Below the pieces are notes generated by a model. It saw only the letters and a list, made by a program, of their open reading frames with translations, did no database searches and was not told the DNA's origin. A stretch of DNA of 64,000 nt. It comes from UBA1141 sp963665155. Its GTDB lineage: Bacteria; Chloroflexota; Dehalococcoidia; Lucifugimonadales; UBA3495. Shown piece by piece: positions 26,315 through 34,908 of the stretch. The position numbers and the translations under genes were made by a program. Position 1 is the first letter of the stretch, and each line of letters starts with the position of its first letter. Where the stretch lies: NCBI GenBank assembly GCA_963665155.2, contig CAXXFI010000001.1, positions 744,001 to 808,000 on the forward strand, read 5' to 3'.

Positions 26315-27770
26315 CTTGGCTCGTGGCGTAGGCGGTCCGCATTGGGGTGGCCTCAGGCGTTGTGAATGACCTGCTTCGCCCTTCGCCTCTACCGCTGCCT
26401 AGAGCATCCAAAGCTTGCTTGAGTTGTCCTGGTCGACAAGTAATTACCGGTATTTTAGCCGCCAACAGAGCCCTCAAGTCATCGGCGTGCATCTCCGGGC
26501 GCTCCTCATCTTTACCAAACCCTTCAAGGGACACCAATACCAGCGTTCGGAGCGAGGAAGATGCTTTGGCGAGGCTTTGCAACGCTGGACGGTCGGCGGC
26601 GGAAACTACCGCCACAGCGCTGGCGCCTAGGGGCAGTTTGGCGAGATTTTCCGCCATTTCGTGCCCATCTCCAGGATTCACCATCGCCAATTGTTTGAGC
26701 AACTTGGGCCAAGGCATGGGAACACGGCTGGGAGCCCCACCGGCCCGGGTCGATTGTCCGTTACTCAATCCTCCACCCAGCACCTGCACCGGCAGTTGGC
26801 TTCTCTGGGCGAAATTCGCCACGCTGGCAACAAGCTTGATTGCGTACTCAAGGGTCGTTTCTCGGCCAGTACCCCAAACGCGGGTCGCGTCGAAGAGCAA
26901 AAAGGTTGTCCGGTCCAAGGGGTCTTCCAGTTCCTTGACCATAAGCTGACCGGTTTTCGCCGAGTTGCGTTGCGCCAATGGATGTTCCGGCGCGAGTCTC
27001 CTGGAGCATAGGGGCGGGTACCCAAGAGATCGATACCCGTTCGCGCTTTCTTTCCCTGGGACTCCATACCCGAAAAACCTTGGGCCATAGCCAGCCGCCG
27101 CATGGGTTGGACTTGGGGGTACACCAGCACCGGCTCAGTCCCGGTTAATTTGCGCCTTCGCCGGAAAAGGCCAAAGGGCGCAGTCGATTCAATCACAACG
27201 GGACCCAGGTGGTGCAGTCCCCTCTGGTAGGCATCGACGGTGATTTCCATTGTTTGAGGGCCGATTTGAGGGCCAGTTTGTGGGCCGGACAGCTTGCCCG
27301 AAGTTTGGCCCAAAGGTTGGCCCGAAGATTTGCTGGAAGCCTGACCGTTCCCGAACACGTTGGATACGAAAAATCGGTGCAACCGGTTCCGGAGGGGCAA
27401 CGGTGCAATCATAGTAAACGTTGAGGAGATAGCTGGGCCAGAATGCTCTGCTGCCCAAGCTCAAGGTAATCCGCACGGGATCACCTTCCGTGGGACTGGC
27501 GGATGGCACGACAGAGTCCCTTGGTCTCGAAGACGCCCCTTGGGCTGGGAAACCAACAGGCCCATGTGCTACCGGGTTGGAATTGGGCGCTTGGATACTT
27601 CGTTGGGCCGTGACAAAGGCGACGCCCAACCATGGGAAAATGGCGGAGAGGACGATAATGCCCCAGAGCACGGCATCCACTAGGTAGAGCCAACCCACTT
27701 GCGTCAACCGTCCCAGCAAGAGCAACGCAATGGCGGCAACTAGAAACCCGATTCCCTTGCCGGTGATCAT
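26283..27770 (-). pseudogene. DUF58 family protein with two compensating frameshifts
   Basis: Three overlapping frames make one DUF58 protein. Frame 1 (27770 to about 27400) starts with two membrane helices. Frame 2 (about 27400 to 26990) holds the middle part with the family motif GTRPYAPGDSRRNIHWRN. Frame 3 (about 26990 to 26283), which is frame 1 again, holds the von-Willebrand-like end (MVKELEDPLDRTTFLLFDAT). A Gly-Pro-Gln-rich repeat (GPQTGPQIGPQ) lies in the middle. The two indels restore the frame, so they might be assembly errors. If real, about 140 residues are garbled. In the family it acts with the MoxR ATPase. Confidence 0.75.
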
Positions 27771-27834
27771 GCGGTTCGTAGCGTCTGCTTGGAGAGGTGC
27801 CTAGATCCACAAGGCCTTCCAGTGATTAGGAATA

Positions 27835-28806
27835 TCACAGCGGTACCGGAACGGAATTGGGCAGTCCGGCTATTGCTTGGCGGCCGGAGGCTGTGTCGTG
27901 GTCCACACCCACAAGGATTCGGTGGGACCAAACGTACGGCGCCAGGTCCTGTACGTCTTCGGGAACCACAAAGGTGCGGCCATCGAAGGCTGCCCAAGCT
28001 TGACACGCTTTTTGCAGTACCGTGGAACCCCTGGGACTGACGCCCACCGAAATGTCTCCGCCCTGGCGAGTAGCGGCGGCCAGGTTCACTATGTACTCCT
28101 GCACGGGAGCCGATAATTGGACGTTGGAGACTGTCCGTTGCATTTCCGCAACATCGGCTTGGCTAAGCAGTGGCCTGACTTCGATGGGACCTCCTTCGGA
28201 GCGTCGCAGGATTTCCAGTTCATGCTCCGGCGTGGGTAGGCCCAACTCCAAAGAGATCATAAACCGGTCCAGTTGAGAGTTGGGCAAAGGGAATGTGCCG
28301 TAGGTTTCGATCAGGTTTTGAGTCGCAATCAGGAGAAATGGCCGGGGTAGCTGCCATGTCTCGCCATCGGAAGTGATAGCCCCTTCGGCCATTGCTTCCA
28401 GAAGGGCTGATTGAGTGCGGGGACCCGTGCGGTTTAACTCGTCGGCGATGACTACGTTGGCGAAAATTGGGCCTGGTACGAAAGTGAATGATTGGCTGGC
28501 CGAGTTGTATATAGAAGACCCGGTGATATCACCGGGCAACAGGTCGGGAGTGAATTGAATGCGGGAAAACCGTCCGTCGATGGAACTGGCAATGGTTTTA
28601 GCCAGAAGGGTTTTCCCTACCCCGGGCAAGTCTTCCAGTAGCAGGTGCCCTTGGGCAAAAAGCCCCAACAGCGCCAATCGGACTTTATGCGGAGAGGTGA
28701 CGACAACGTCCCGGATTTGCTCTGAGAGTTCAACGAATTTTTCTTGGAATGTGGCGGGAGCGTCGAAAATCGGGTTGTATGATTCGTAATTTACCGCGAG
28801 CTTCAT
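27835..28806 (-). CDS. MoxR-family AAA+ ATPase
   Basis: A 323-residue AAA+ chaperone-like ATPase. Walker A LLEDLPGVGKTLLAKT, MoxR signature RIQFTPDLLPGDITGS, Walker B NVVIADELNRTGPRTQSALL, sensor 1 (LLIATQN) and arginine-finger region (LPNSQLDRFM) are all present. It is the first gene of the MoxR-DUF58-TgpA operon, whose two downstream genes are damaged. Clients of such ATPases are usually encoded next to them. This ATPase itself is intact. Confidence 0.93.
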   Translation of the reverse strand: MKLAVNYESYNPIFDAPATFQEKFVELSEQIRDVVVTSPHKVRLALLGLFAQGHLLLEDLPGVGKTLLAKTIASSIDGRFSRIQFTPDLLPGDITGSSIYNSASQSFTFVPGPIFANVVIADELNRTGPRTQSALLEAMAEGAITSDGETWQLPRPFLLIATQNLIETYGTFPLPNSQLDRFMISLELGLPTPEHELEILRRSEGGPIEVRPLLSQADVAEMQRTVSNVQLSAPVQEYIVNLAAATRQGGDISVGVSPRGSTVLQKACQAWAAFDGRTFVVPEDVQDLAPYVWSHRILVGVDHDTASGRQAIAGLPNSVPVPL

Positions 28807-29537
28807 ACTTTTCAGTCCTTGTCACGCGTCATATATTGCCGGGTTTATCGTGTGCCTTCACTGACTGGTGCCTGCACTGTTTGGTGCCTGTAGTGCCTGG
28901 AGATTGCTTCTTGGTCTCTCGCAGGGTTTTGGTTGTCTTAAATCAAAAAATAGCCGTGTTCTAAAAGTAATGCTGGCTAAAAAGCCGTCTCAAGACTACT
29001 GGAGAACGACTCGATCGGTTTCATGTCCTAGGTTTGATGCGCGCTAACCCCGGTTGCGCTTCCGGGCAAAATGTGACCCCGAAAAAAAGAAAGATCTGTT
29101 CATAAGAAAAACAGATTTCGGTCTGATGGGAAGTTTTCGCTAGGATGAACTCACAGGGTCCTGTCTTCCCTCGAATTCCAATGCGTAGGGAAACTCAACT
29201 GGCGAGGGTTGCGTGGCGTCTGGGCTTGATCAATTTGCATTGGAACAAAGGCATCGGAACAAAAAAAGCCCGCTGTTAGCTTTGTCGAGGCGCAAAAGTC
29301 CGGGATTAGTTGAAATATTTGTGACCGGGACGGGCCCTGCAGTCTGTCCCTTTGGCTTGCTACATCTTGAATGCTAATTCAAAAGCGCAGCCACATGGAG
29401 GGTGTTGGCTCGGATGTGGATTAGGGGAGACACCTTGTAGGATAGGGCAAACTCTGGGGCAGCCGACCAATTGGATCGGAAAATAGTCTAGTTGCCCTAG
29501 GCGATCTAGGTTTACCCTGGGCGATTAGTAGGGCGAA
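28807..29537. other. Intergenic region without recognised gene
   Basis: About 730 bp between two minus-strand genes. I find no credible ORF or RNA gene. A TGTGACCCCGAAAAAAAG stretch at 29070 faintly resembles the IS3 terminal repeat but is too short to call. The MoxR promoter should lie at its low-coordinate end. Confidence 0.45.
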
Positions 29538-31139
29538 CTACCAGCCAACAGCGCAGCCGTCCTTGCGCGGTTCGGACGCTCCACGCAACACCCCGGTGTC
29601 CGGGTCCCGCTGAATCATCTGGGCCCCGCCGAATCCCCCGGTAATTCCCCGACCATATCCGCTCATGACCGCTGTGCGGTGGCCTCGGCGCCCCATCTCG
29701 GTCACCACTTCGGGGGAGATGCCTTCTTCGAAAGAGACTGTGTCGGAGGCGATCATGAATCTCAGCGCATTTAGCGCTTTTTGGGGGTCCATTCCGAAAT
29801 CCACGACGTTGCTAATCATCTGAAGGTGTCCTTGCGGCTGCATGAAGGCGCCCATCACGCCATAGCACAATTGCAACTCACCATCCAACGTGGTCATGCC
29901 GGGGATTATCGTGTGGTAAGGCCTCTTGTTGGGAGCTAGTGCGTTGGGGTGGTCTTGGTCTAGGGAGAATAGCGAGCCCCGGTTGTGCAGGACGATACCG
30001 GTACCTGGTACCACCATCCCGGTGCCAAAGTTGGCGTAGACGCTGTAAATGAACGAGCAAGCGTTGCCTTGCCCGTCAACAACGGCGATGTATACGGTGT
30101 CGCCGCCGCTCTGAACCTGACCGTAAGGCACCGTAGTCATGGCACGGCTGGGGTCGATCAAGGAGCGGCGCTTTGCGGCGTACTCTTTGGAATTCAATTC
30201 ACTTGTTGGTACTCGAACCTGGGAAGGATCGGCAATGTATTGAAAGGCGTCGGCGAAGGCCAACCGCATGGACTCTACCAGATGGTGGTATGTGTCGGCG
30301 CTCTGGGCGCTCATGGCCGGAATGTCGAACCCTTCGGCGATGTTCAGGGCTTCCAATGCGGCGAGACCATGGTCGCTGGGCGGCAATTCCCAGCAGGTAA
30401 CGCCCCGGTAGGTAGTACTGATGGGTTCCTCCCAGTCGGAGGTGTGCCCGGCCATGTCTTCCGCTGAGAGCCACCCGCCCTGTTCTTGGACGAAAGCGGC
30501 GATTTTGGGCCCGAGTTCTCCCTTGTAAAAGGCATCAGCACCACCTTCCGCTATGGCCCGGAGCGTCCGGCCCAGCGTCGGAATGCGCATCACCTCACCC
30601 TGCTTGGGCGGCCTTCCGTTGAGGAGCAACTCTTCTCCCGAGGGGAGTTGCATCAGCTTTTTTTCCTCGGTCGACCACTGAAAGGAAATCACGTCGGAGA
30701 CCGGATATCCCTCTTCAGCGTACTGGATCGCTGGCTGCAACACCTGTGATAGGGGCATGGTTCCGTGGGCCTTGATCAGCGTTTCCCAACCGTGGACGGC
30801 GCCAGGAACGGTTATGGAATGAGCGCCGAAAGCGGGCATTGCGCGGATACCCTGGGCAGTTAACTCTTGTAGAGACGAGGCGGCAGCGGACCGTCCGCTG
30901 CCGTTTATGGCCCGCACCTTTTTTTCATTGTTGTTCCAGACCAAGGCGAACATGTCGCCGCCCACTCCTGTGGACACGGGCTCGACCACGTTCAGCACGG
31001 CGGCCGTCGCGACTGCGGCGTCGACGGCATTTCCTCCATCAATCAGGGTTCTCAGTCCGGCCATAGCCGCCAGGGGCTGGCTGGTGGCCACCATGCCATT
31101 TTTCGCCAAGATTGTGGAGCGCCGCGAATCGAAAAACAT
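29538..31139 (-). CDS. Gamma-glutamyltransferase family protein
   Basis: An Ntn-hydrolase that self-cleaves at a Thr and moves or hydrolyses gamma-glutamyl groups, or a related amide. The start is set at 31139 (MFFDSRRSTI, followed by KNGMVATSQPLAAMAG); an earlier in-frame ATG at 31190 gives an implausible N-terminus. Features: GGNAVDAAVATA, GVGGDMF, the processing-site region GGDTVYIAVVDGQGNACSF with the candidate nucleophile Thr, and the ending GGFGGAQMI. There is no signal peptide, so it is probably cytoplasmic as in many Chloroflexota homologues. Confidence 0.9.
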   Translation of the reverse strand: MFFDSRRSTILAKNGMVATSQPLAAMAGLRTLIDGGNAVDAAVATAAVLNVVEPVSTGVGGDMFALVWNNNEKKVRAINGSGRSAAASSLQELTAQGIRAMPAFGAHSITVPGAVHGWETLIKAHGTMPLSQVLQPAIQYAEEGYPVSDVISFQWSTEEKKLMQLPSGEELLLNGRPPKQGEVMRIPTLGRTLRAIAEGGADAFYKGELGPKIAAFVQEQGGWLSAEDMAGHTSDWEEPISTTYRGVTCWELPPSDHGLAALEALNIAEGFDIPAMSAQSADTYHHLVESMRLAFADAFQYIADPSQVRVPTSELNSKEYAAKRRSLIDPSRAMTTVPYGQVQSGGDTVYIAVVDGQGNACSFIYSVYANFGTGMVVPGTGIVLHNRGSLFSLDQDHPNALAPNKRPYHTIIPGMTTLDGELQLCYGVMGAFMQPQGHLQMISNVVDFGMDPQKALNALRFMIASDTVSFEEGISPEVVTEMGRRGHRTAVMSGYGRGITGGFGGAQMIQRDPDTGVLRGASEPRKDGCAVGW

Positions 31140-31338
31140 GCCTTGATTACTCCGGAAATTTAATTGCCGACGACTGGGCAATTCTAACATAGACGCAATT
31201 TGGACGCACCGTCTTGACCGGCGGCTTTAGCTTCTATCTACTATGATAAGATATGCTCGGCTCGTGACTACGAGCGCCATATTCCTATTCCGGCCTTCGG
31301 CCTTGGGCTGAGTGCCGTTAACATTCGGAGGTTATGCA

Positions 31339-31812
31339 ATGGCGGTAGAAGTTGGTCAGGCGGCACCCGAATTTTCTATGTACGACACAGACCGCACCAA
31401 GAGGTTGTTGGGCGAATATAAAGGCAAAAACGTAGTGCTGGCATTCGTGCCCGGCGCGTTCACTGGGGCCTGCACCACCGAGATGTGTAGTTTCCGGGAC
31501 CAGATTGAGCAGTTCAACTCCCTGAACGCCGAGGTGTTGGGAATTAGCGTGGACCCGCCTTTTTCCCAGAAAGCTTGGGCCGAAGCAAATAACCTGAATT
31601 TCACCCTCTTGAGTGACTTTAATCGTGAAGCGACCCAGGCCTATGACGTTGCTTTGCCCAATCTGGCTGGCCTGGAAGGCTATGTCGCCTCTAACCGAGC
31701 GGTATTCGTGGTCGACAAAGACGGCGTGGTGCAATACAAGTGGCTCGCCCCTACCCCGGCCGACCTTCCCGACTACGACGTGATCAGGCAGGCCATTAGT
31801 AAACTGGGATAG
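31339..31812 (+). CDS. Peroxiredoxin (AhpC/TSA family)
   Basis: A 157-residue thiol peroxidase that reduces hydrogen peroxide or organic peroxides. The ATG at 31339 has GGAGG seven bases upstream; the longer ORF start at 31312 lacks a site. The peroxidatic Cys is C45 in PGAFTGACTTE, and a second Cys (C50) is close by (CTTEMC), a spacing seen in AhpE/bacterioferritin-comigratory-type enzymes. The conserved Arg near 120 (SNRAVFVVDKDG) is present. The active site is ordinary Cys, unlike the TGA-containing sulfurtransferase. Confidence 0.92.
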   Translation: MAVEVGQAAPEFSMYDTDRTKRLLGEYKGKNVVLAFVPGAFTGACTTEMCSFRDQIEQFNSLNAEVLGISVDPPFSQKAWAEANNLNFTLLSDFNREATQAYDVALPNLAGLEGYVASNRAVFVVDKDGVVQYKWLAPTPADLPDYDVIRQAISKLG

Positions 31813-31942
31813 TTTTTCCGGGTTAAACCTTTTCCCGGCACTGGATTATCCTTAGGCCATCTGAGAAGCGCAGAGTCCAGGCGACAAAAAACCGGTTCTC
31901 TGCGTTCTCGTAGAAACTTGTGACTTATTAGGAGGGCGCGTT

Positions 31943-32683
31943 GTGACGGTGTTCGTCCTGGTTCACGGAGCTTGGCACGGCGGATGGTGTTGGCGTAAAG
32001 TTGCGCCGCTGCTTCGCCAGGCTGGCGCCGACGTGTTTACCCCCACGCTCTCCGGCTTGGGCGAGCGAGCCCACCTTTCCGACCACTTGGACCCAGCCGA
32101 CATCAACCTGGACTTGCACCAAAAAGATATTGTAGGTCTATTGGAGTCGGAAGACCTGACCGATGTGATTCTGGTGGGACATGCCTACGCTGGCATGGTC
32201 ATATCCGGGGTGGCCGAAGCCTGCCCGGAACGGTTGAAGCATCTGGTCTACGTGAATGGCGTGGTCCCGGCAGACGGCGAGTCCATGGCTGACCAGCTAC
32301 TCGCCGTGCGGGGACCCCAATTCGCTGCTTGGGTCAGGGAGCAGATCGACACCGGCGACGGTTTTCTGCCTCCTCCGGCCTCGGCCGAGGAAGTTGGCCG
32401 CCGGTGGGGAATCACCGACGCCGCCGACCTAGCCTGGGTCGGCTCCAAAGTGACACCCCAACCAGCGGCGGCCATGGCGCAAGCGGTGCGGTTGGAACGG
32501 GCCGAGGCTAAAACAATCCCCCGCAGCTTCGTGGGAAGCAGCGAGGCGGGCTTCGATTCGGTGGCCAAACGGGTAGAGGCTGCCGGATGGCTGATTTACC
32601 ACATCGATTCCGGCCATGATCCAATGGTGACCAATCCCGAAGACCTAGCAGGCATTTTGCTGAACATTGGCGGGGAGCAGTGA
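31943..32683 (+). CDS. Alpha/beta hydrolase fold protein lacking the nucleophile Ser
   Basis: A 246-residue protein of the EstC-like alpha/beta hydrolase family. It has the oxyanion region VFVLVHGAWHGGWCW, the PTLSGLGERAHL block, and the His near the end (IDSGHDPMVTNPEDLA). The GTG start at 31943 follows GGAGGG. The nucleophile elbow, normally GHSYGG or GHSYAG, reads GHAYAG, with Ala81 in place of Ser (codon GCC, one change from TCC). The protein therefore should not hydrolyse esters by the usual mechanism. It may be a binding protein or use another mechanism. Confidence 0.88.
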   Translation: MTVFVLVHGAWHGGWCWRKVAPLLRQAGADVFTPTLSGLGERAHLSDHLDPADINLDLHQKDIVGLLESEDLTDVILVGHAYAGMVISGVAEACPERLKHLVYVNGVVPADGESMADQLLAVRGPQFAAWVREQIDTGDGFLPPPASAEEVGRRWGITDAADLAWVGSKVTPQPAAAMAQAVRLERAEAKTIPRSFVGSSEAGFDSVAKRVEAAGWLIYHIDSGHDPMVTNPEDLAGILLNIGGEQ

Positions 32684-32747
32684 CTCGGCTGTCACCGCAG
32701 AGAATGCCGAGACCTCATAGCAGGTGTTATTAACCATTCCATTTAAG

Positions 32748-32776
32748 CTGACCGCTGACCGCTGAGCGCTGATAGC
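32748..32776. repeat. GCTGACC heptad repeat, single arm
   Basis: Tandem units GCTGACC, GCTGACC, GCTGAGC, GCTGATA just upstream of the haloacid dehalogenase ribosome site. It is the same family as the arms at 20872-20900 and 20985-21014. Confidence 0.65.
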
Positions 32777-32799
32777 TACTAACCCAAGGAGGTTTAGTC

Positions 32800-33513
32800 A
32801 TGGTTGCTTCCCAAGTGAAAGCCCTGGTTTTTGATGTGTTCGGCACAGTGGTGGACTGGCGCTCCAGTATCGCCGGAGAGGGCCGGAAGCTGGGCCAAGA
32901 AAAGGGAATCACCGCCGATTGGGAGGCTTTCGCCGACGCTTGGCGCGGTAAATACCAGCCCTTTATGGCCAAGGTCCGCAGCGGAGAACTTCCGTGGACG
33001 AAGCTGGATGAACTTCACCGGATGGCCCTGGAGGAGGTGCTGGCCGAGTTCGGAATTACGAATCTAACCGAGGACGACAAGAGCGATTTCAACCGGGCCT
33101 GGCACCGGTTAAATCCCTGGCCCGACTCGGTTCCCGGCCTGTACCGGCTTAAAGGCAAGTTCATTTTGGGCACCATGTCCAACGGCAATCTGGCGTTGAT
33201 GACCAACATGGCCAAATTCGCTGGGTTGCCCTGGGACTGTATCCTGGGCGCCGAGTTGGCCAAGGCTTATAAGCCAGACCCCAAGACCTACTTGACTGGC
33301 GCTGAACTGTTGGACCTACCTCCCGAGCAGGTGATGATGGTGGCGGCCCACCAGAGCGATCTCCTGGCGGCCCAGAAAGTTGGGCTCAAGACCGCCTTCG
33401 TCCCCCGGCCGTTGGAGCGGGGACCTGGCAATACTCCCGACCACACTCCCGACCCGTCCTTCGACTACGTGGCCAGCGACTTTGTGAATCTGGCCAGTCA
33501 GTTGGGTGCCTAG
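32800..33513 (+). CDS. Haloacid dehalogenase, type II (HAD superfamily)
   Basis: A 237-residue HAD hydrolase of the (S)-2-haloacid dehalogenase subfamily. Motif I is LVFDVFGTVVDW, with the nucleophile D12. Motif II is TMSNGN, motif III Lys lies in KAYKPDPKTYL, and motif IV is the MMVAAHQSDLLAAQKVG block. The HQSDL signature and lack of the second Asp in motif I fit haloacid dehalogenases rather than phosphatases. AAGGAGG precedes the ATG. It could convert 2-halo acids to hydroxy acids. Confidence 0.9.
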   Translation: MVASQVKALVFDVFGTVVDWRSSIAGEGRKLGQEKGITADWEAFADAWRGKYQPFMAKVRSGELPWTKLDELHRMALEEVLAEFGITNLTEDDKSDFNRAWHRLNPWPDSVPGLYRLKGKFILGTMSNGNLALMTNMAKFAGLPWDCILGAELAKAYKPDPKTYLTGAELLDLPPEQVMMVAAHQSDLLAAQKVGLKTAFVPRPLERGPGNTPDHTPDPSFDYVASDFVNLASQLGA

Positions 33514-33698
33514 AGGTCTGGCCGGAAAGCCATTGGCCGGGTTTCGCGCTACGCCAAGCAGACGTATTCCAGTCTTATACGGTATAATAGTATATGTAAT
33601 ACGTTTCAATAACCAGCTGTTACTTCGATAATCGACGTTAAGAAAACGACGGCTTGGGGAGAATCGGGGTTTCCGTCCGAGTTTCTAGAAAACGTTTT

Positions 33699-33770
33699 CA
33701 CCGCAGAGCGCGCCGAGACCGCAGAGTAATTATTTATATTGGCTCTGCGCCCTCCGCGTCTCTGCAGTAA
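33699..33770. repeat. CGCAGAG inverted repeat element
   Basis: CACCGCAGAGCGCGCCGAGA and CCGCAGAG are followed after an AT-rich spacer by CTCTGCGCCCTCCGCGTCTC. Fragments of the same unit lie at 31867-31912 (GCGCAGAGTCC ... CTCTGCG) and 32694-32716 (CACCGCAGAGAATGCCGAGA). It is a dispersed intergenic palindromic repeat. Confidence 0.65.
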
Positions 33771-33812
33771 TTTAAAAATCTATAGCTTGAACCCACCTTA
33801 ACGGAGTAAAAC

Positions 33813-34808
33813 ATGGCCCGATTCGGCGTTCGGTTCGACAATAACGCAAAATTCACGACTGGAGACTACTCAGCCTTGGCGTCATTGGCGGAGAGCAGAG
33901 GCTACGAGGCGGTGTGGATGCCCGAGGGAGGCGGTGGATACGATGTCGTGTCCCAACTGACCGCCATGGCTGGCAACACTCAAAATATCGGTCTGGCCAC
34001 CGGCATACTGCCCATTTTTTCCCGGACGCCTTTGGCCATTGCCATGGCGGCGGCGGGCCTATCGGCTGTCTCGAATGGCCGATTTATTTTAGGTTTGGGG
34101 ACGGGCCACCGGCCATCGGTTGAAGGCCGGGACGGCGTCCCGTTCAAAAATCCGATGGCCCGTTTGCGCGAGACCATTCAGATCGCCAAAGGCTTGTTGG
34201 CCGGGGAAAGTGTGAGCCATCAAGGACGGGTGTTCAGTCTAAACAACGCAAGTCTGGGCGCTGCGACCCCTTCGGTCAAAGTCCCCATTTACATCGCAGC
34301 TTTGGGACCGAGAATGTTGGAGTTGGCCGGGGAATTGGCCGATGGCGTGCTGCTAAACTGGACGGCTGCGGATTACCTCCAGCAAGCCATCGATCACATT
34401 GGTAGAGGCGCTGCAAAAGCGGGACGAGACCCGTCGGAGATAGTAATAGGCGGCTACGTGCGGGTGGCGGTGGTGGACGATGTGGAGTCGGCCAGGCACG
34501 ACTTGCAGGGCCAAATAGCCGGTTACGCCAACATCCAGTACTACCGAACGTTTTTTGAGCAAACAGGGTTTAAGAACGAAATGGCTGCAGCACAGACCGC
34601 CATGGAACGGGGAGACCCCGCTACGGCGGCAAGAGCAATCACTCCTGAGATGCAGGACCAAATTGCGGTGGTGGGCAGTCGGGAGCATTGTCAAAACGAG
34701 TTGGAAAAACGTCGGTCTTTGGGCCTTGAACTGCCGGTGATCGCACCCTTCCCCGTTGGCGACGCCATGACATCGTATCAACGGACGATAGAAGGTTTTG
34801 GAAGGTAG
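33813..34808 (+). CDS. LLM-class flavin-dependent oxidoreductase (F420/FMN type)
   Basis: A 331-residue luciferase-like TIM-barrel oxidoreductase. Typical regions: ESRGYEAVWMPEG, NIGLATGILPIFSRTPLAIA, SNGRFILGLGTGH and the KVPIYIAALGPRMLELAGE block common in F420-dependent members. The cofactor (F420 or FMN) and substrate are not determined by sequence. ACGGAG precedes the ATG. Large families of these enzymes are a mark of SAR202-type Chloroflexota. Confidence 0.92.
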   Translation: MARFGVRFDNNAKFTTGDYSALASLAESRGYEAVWMPEGGGGYDVVSQLTAMAGNTQNIGLATGILPIFSRTPLAIAMAAAGLSAVSNGRFILGLGTGHRPSVEGRDGVPFKNPMARLRETIQIAKGLLAGESVSHQGRVFSLNNASLGAATPSVKVPIYIAALGPRMLELAGELADGVLLNWTAADYLQQAIDHIGRGAAKAGRDPSEIVIGGYVRVAVVDDVESARHDLQGQIAGYANIQYYRTFFEQTGFKNEMAAAQTAMERGDPATAARAITPEMQDQIAVVGSREHCQNELEKRRSLGLELPVIAPFPVGDAMTSYQRTIEGFGR

Positions 34809-34908
34809 ACAGTCGTAGATTTTGTAGAGATGACAACAATGGTGGATTTCGAGTCATTGTCATCAGCAGATTTCGCAAGATGATCGAAATACCGATAGGA
34901 GCTGGGTT

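Noticed and set aside
29065..29090. TGTGACCCCGAAAAAAAG as a solo IS3 end
   Set aside because: It resembles the IS3 terminal repeat only over about 12 bases with a gap; chance cannot be excluded.
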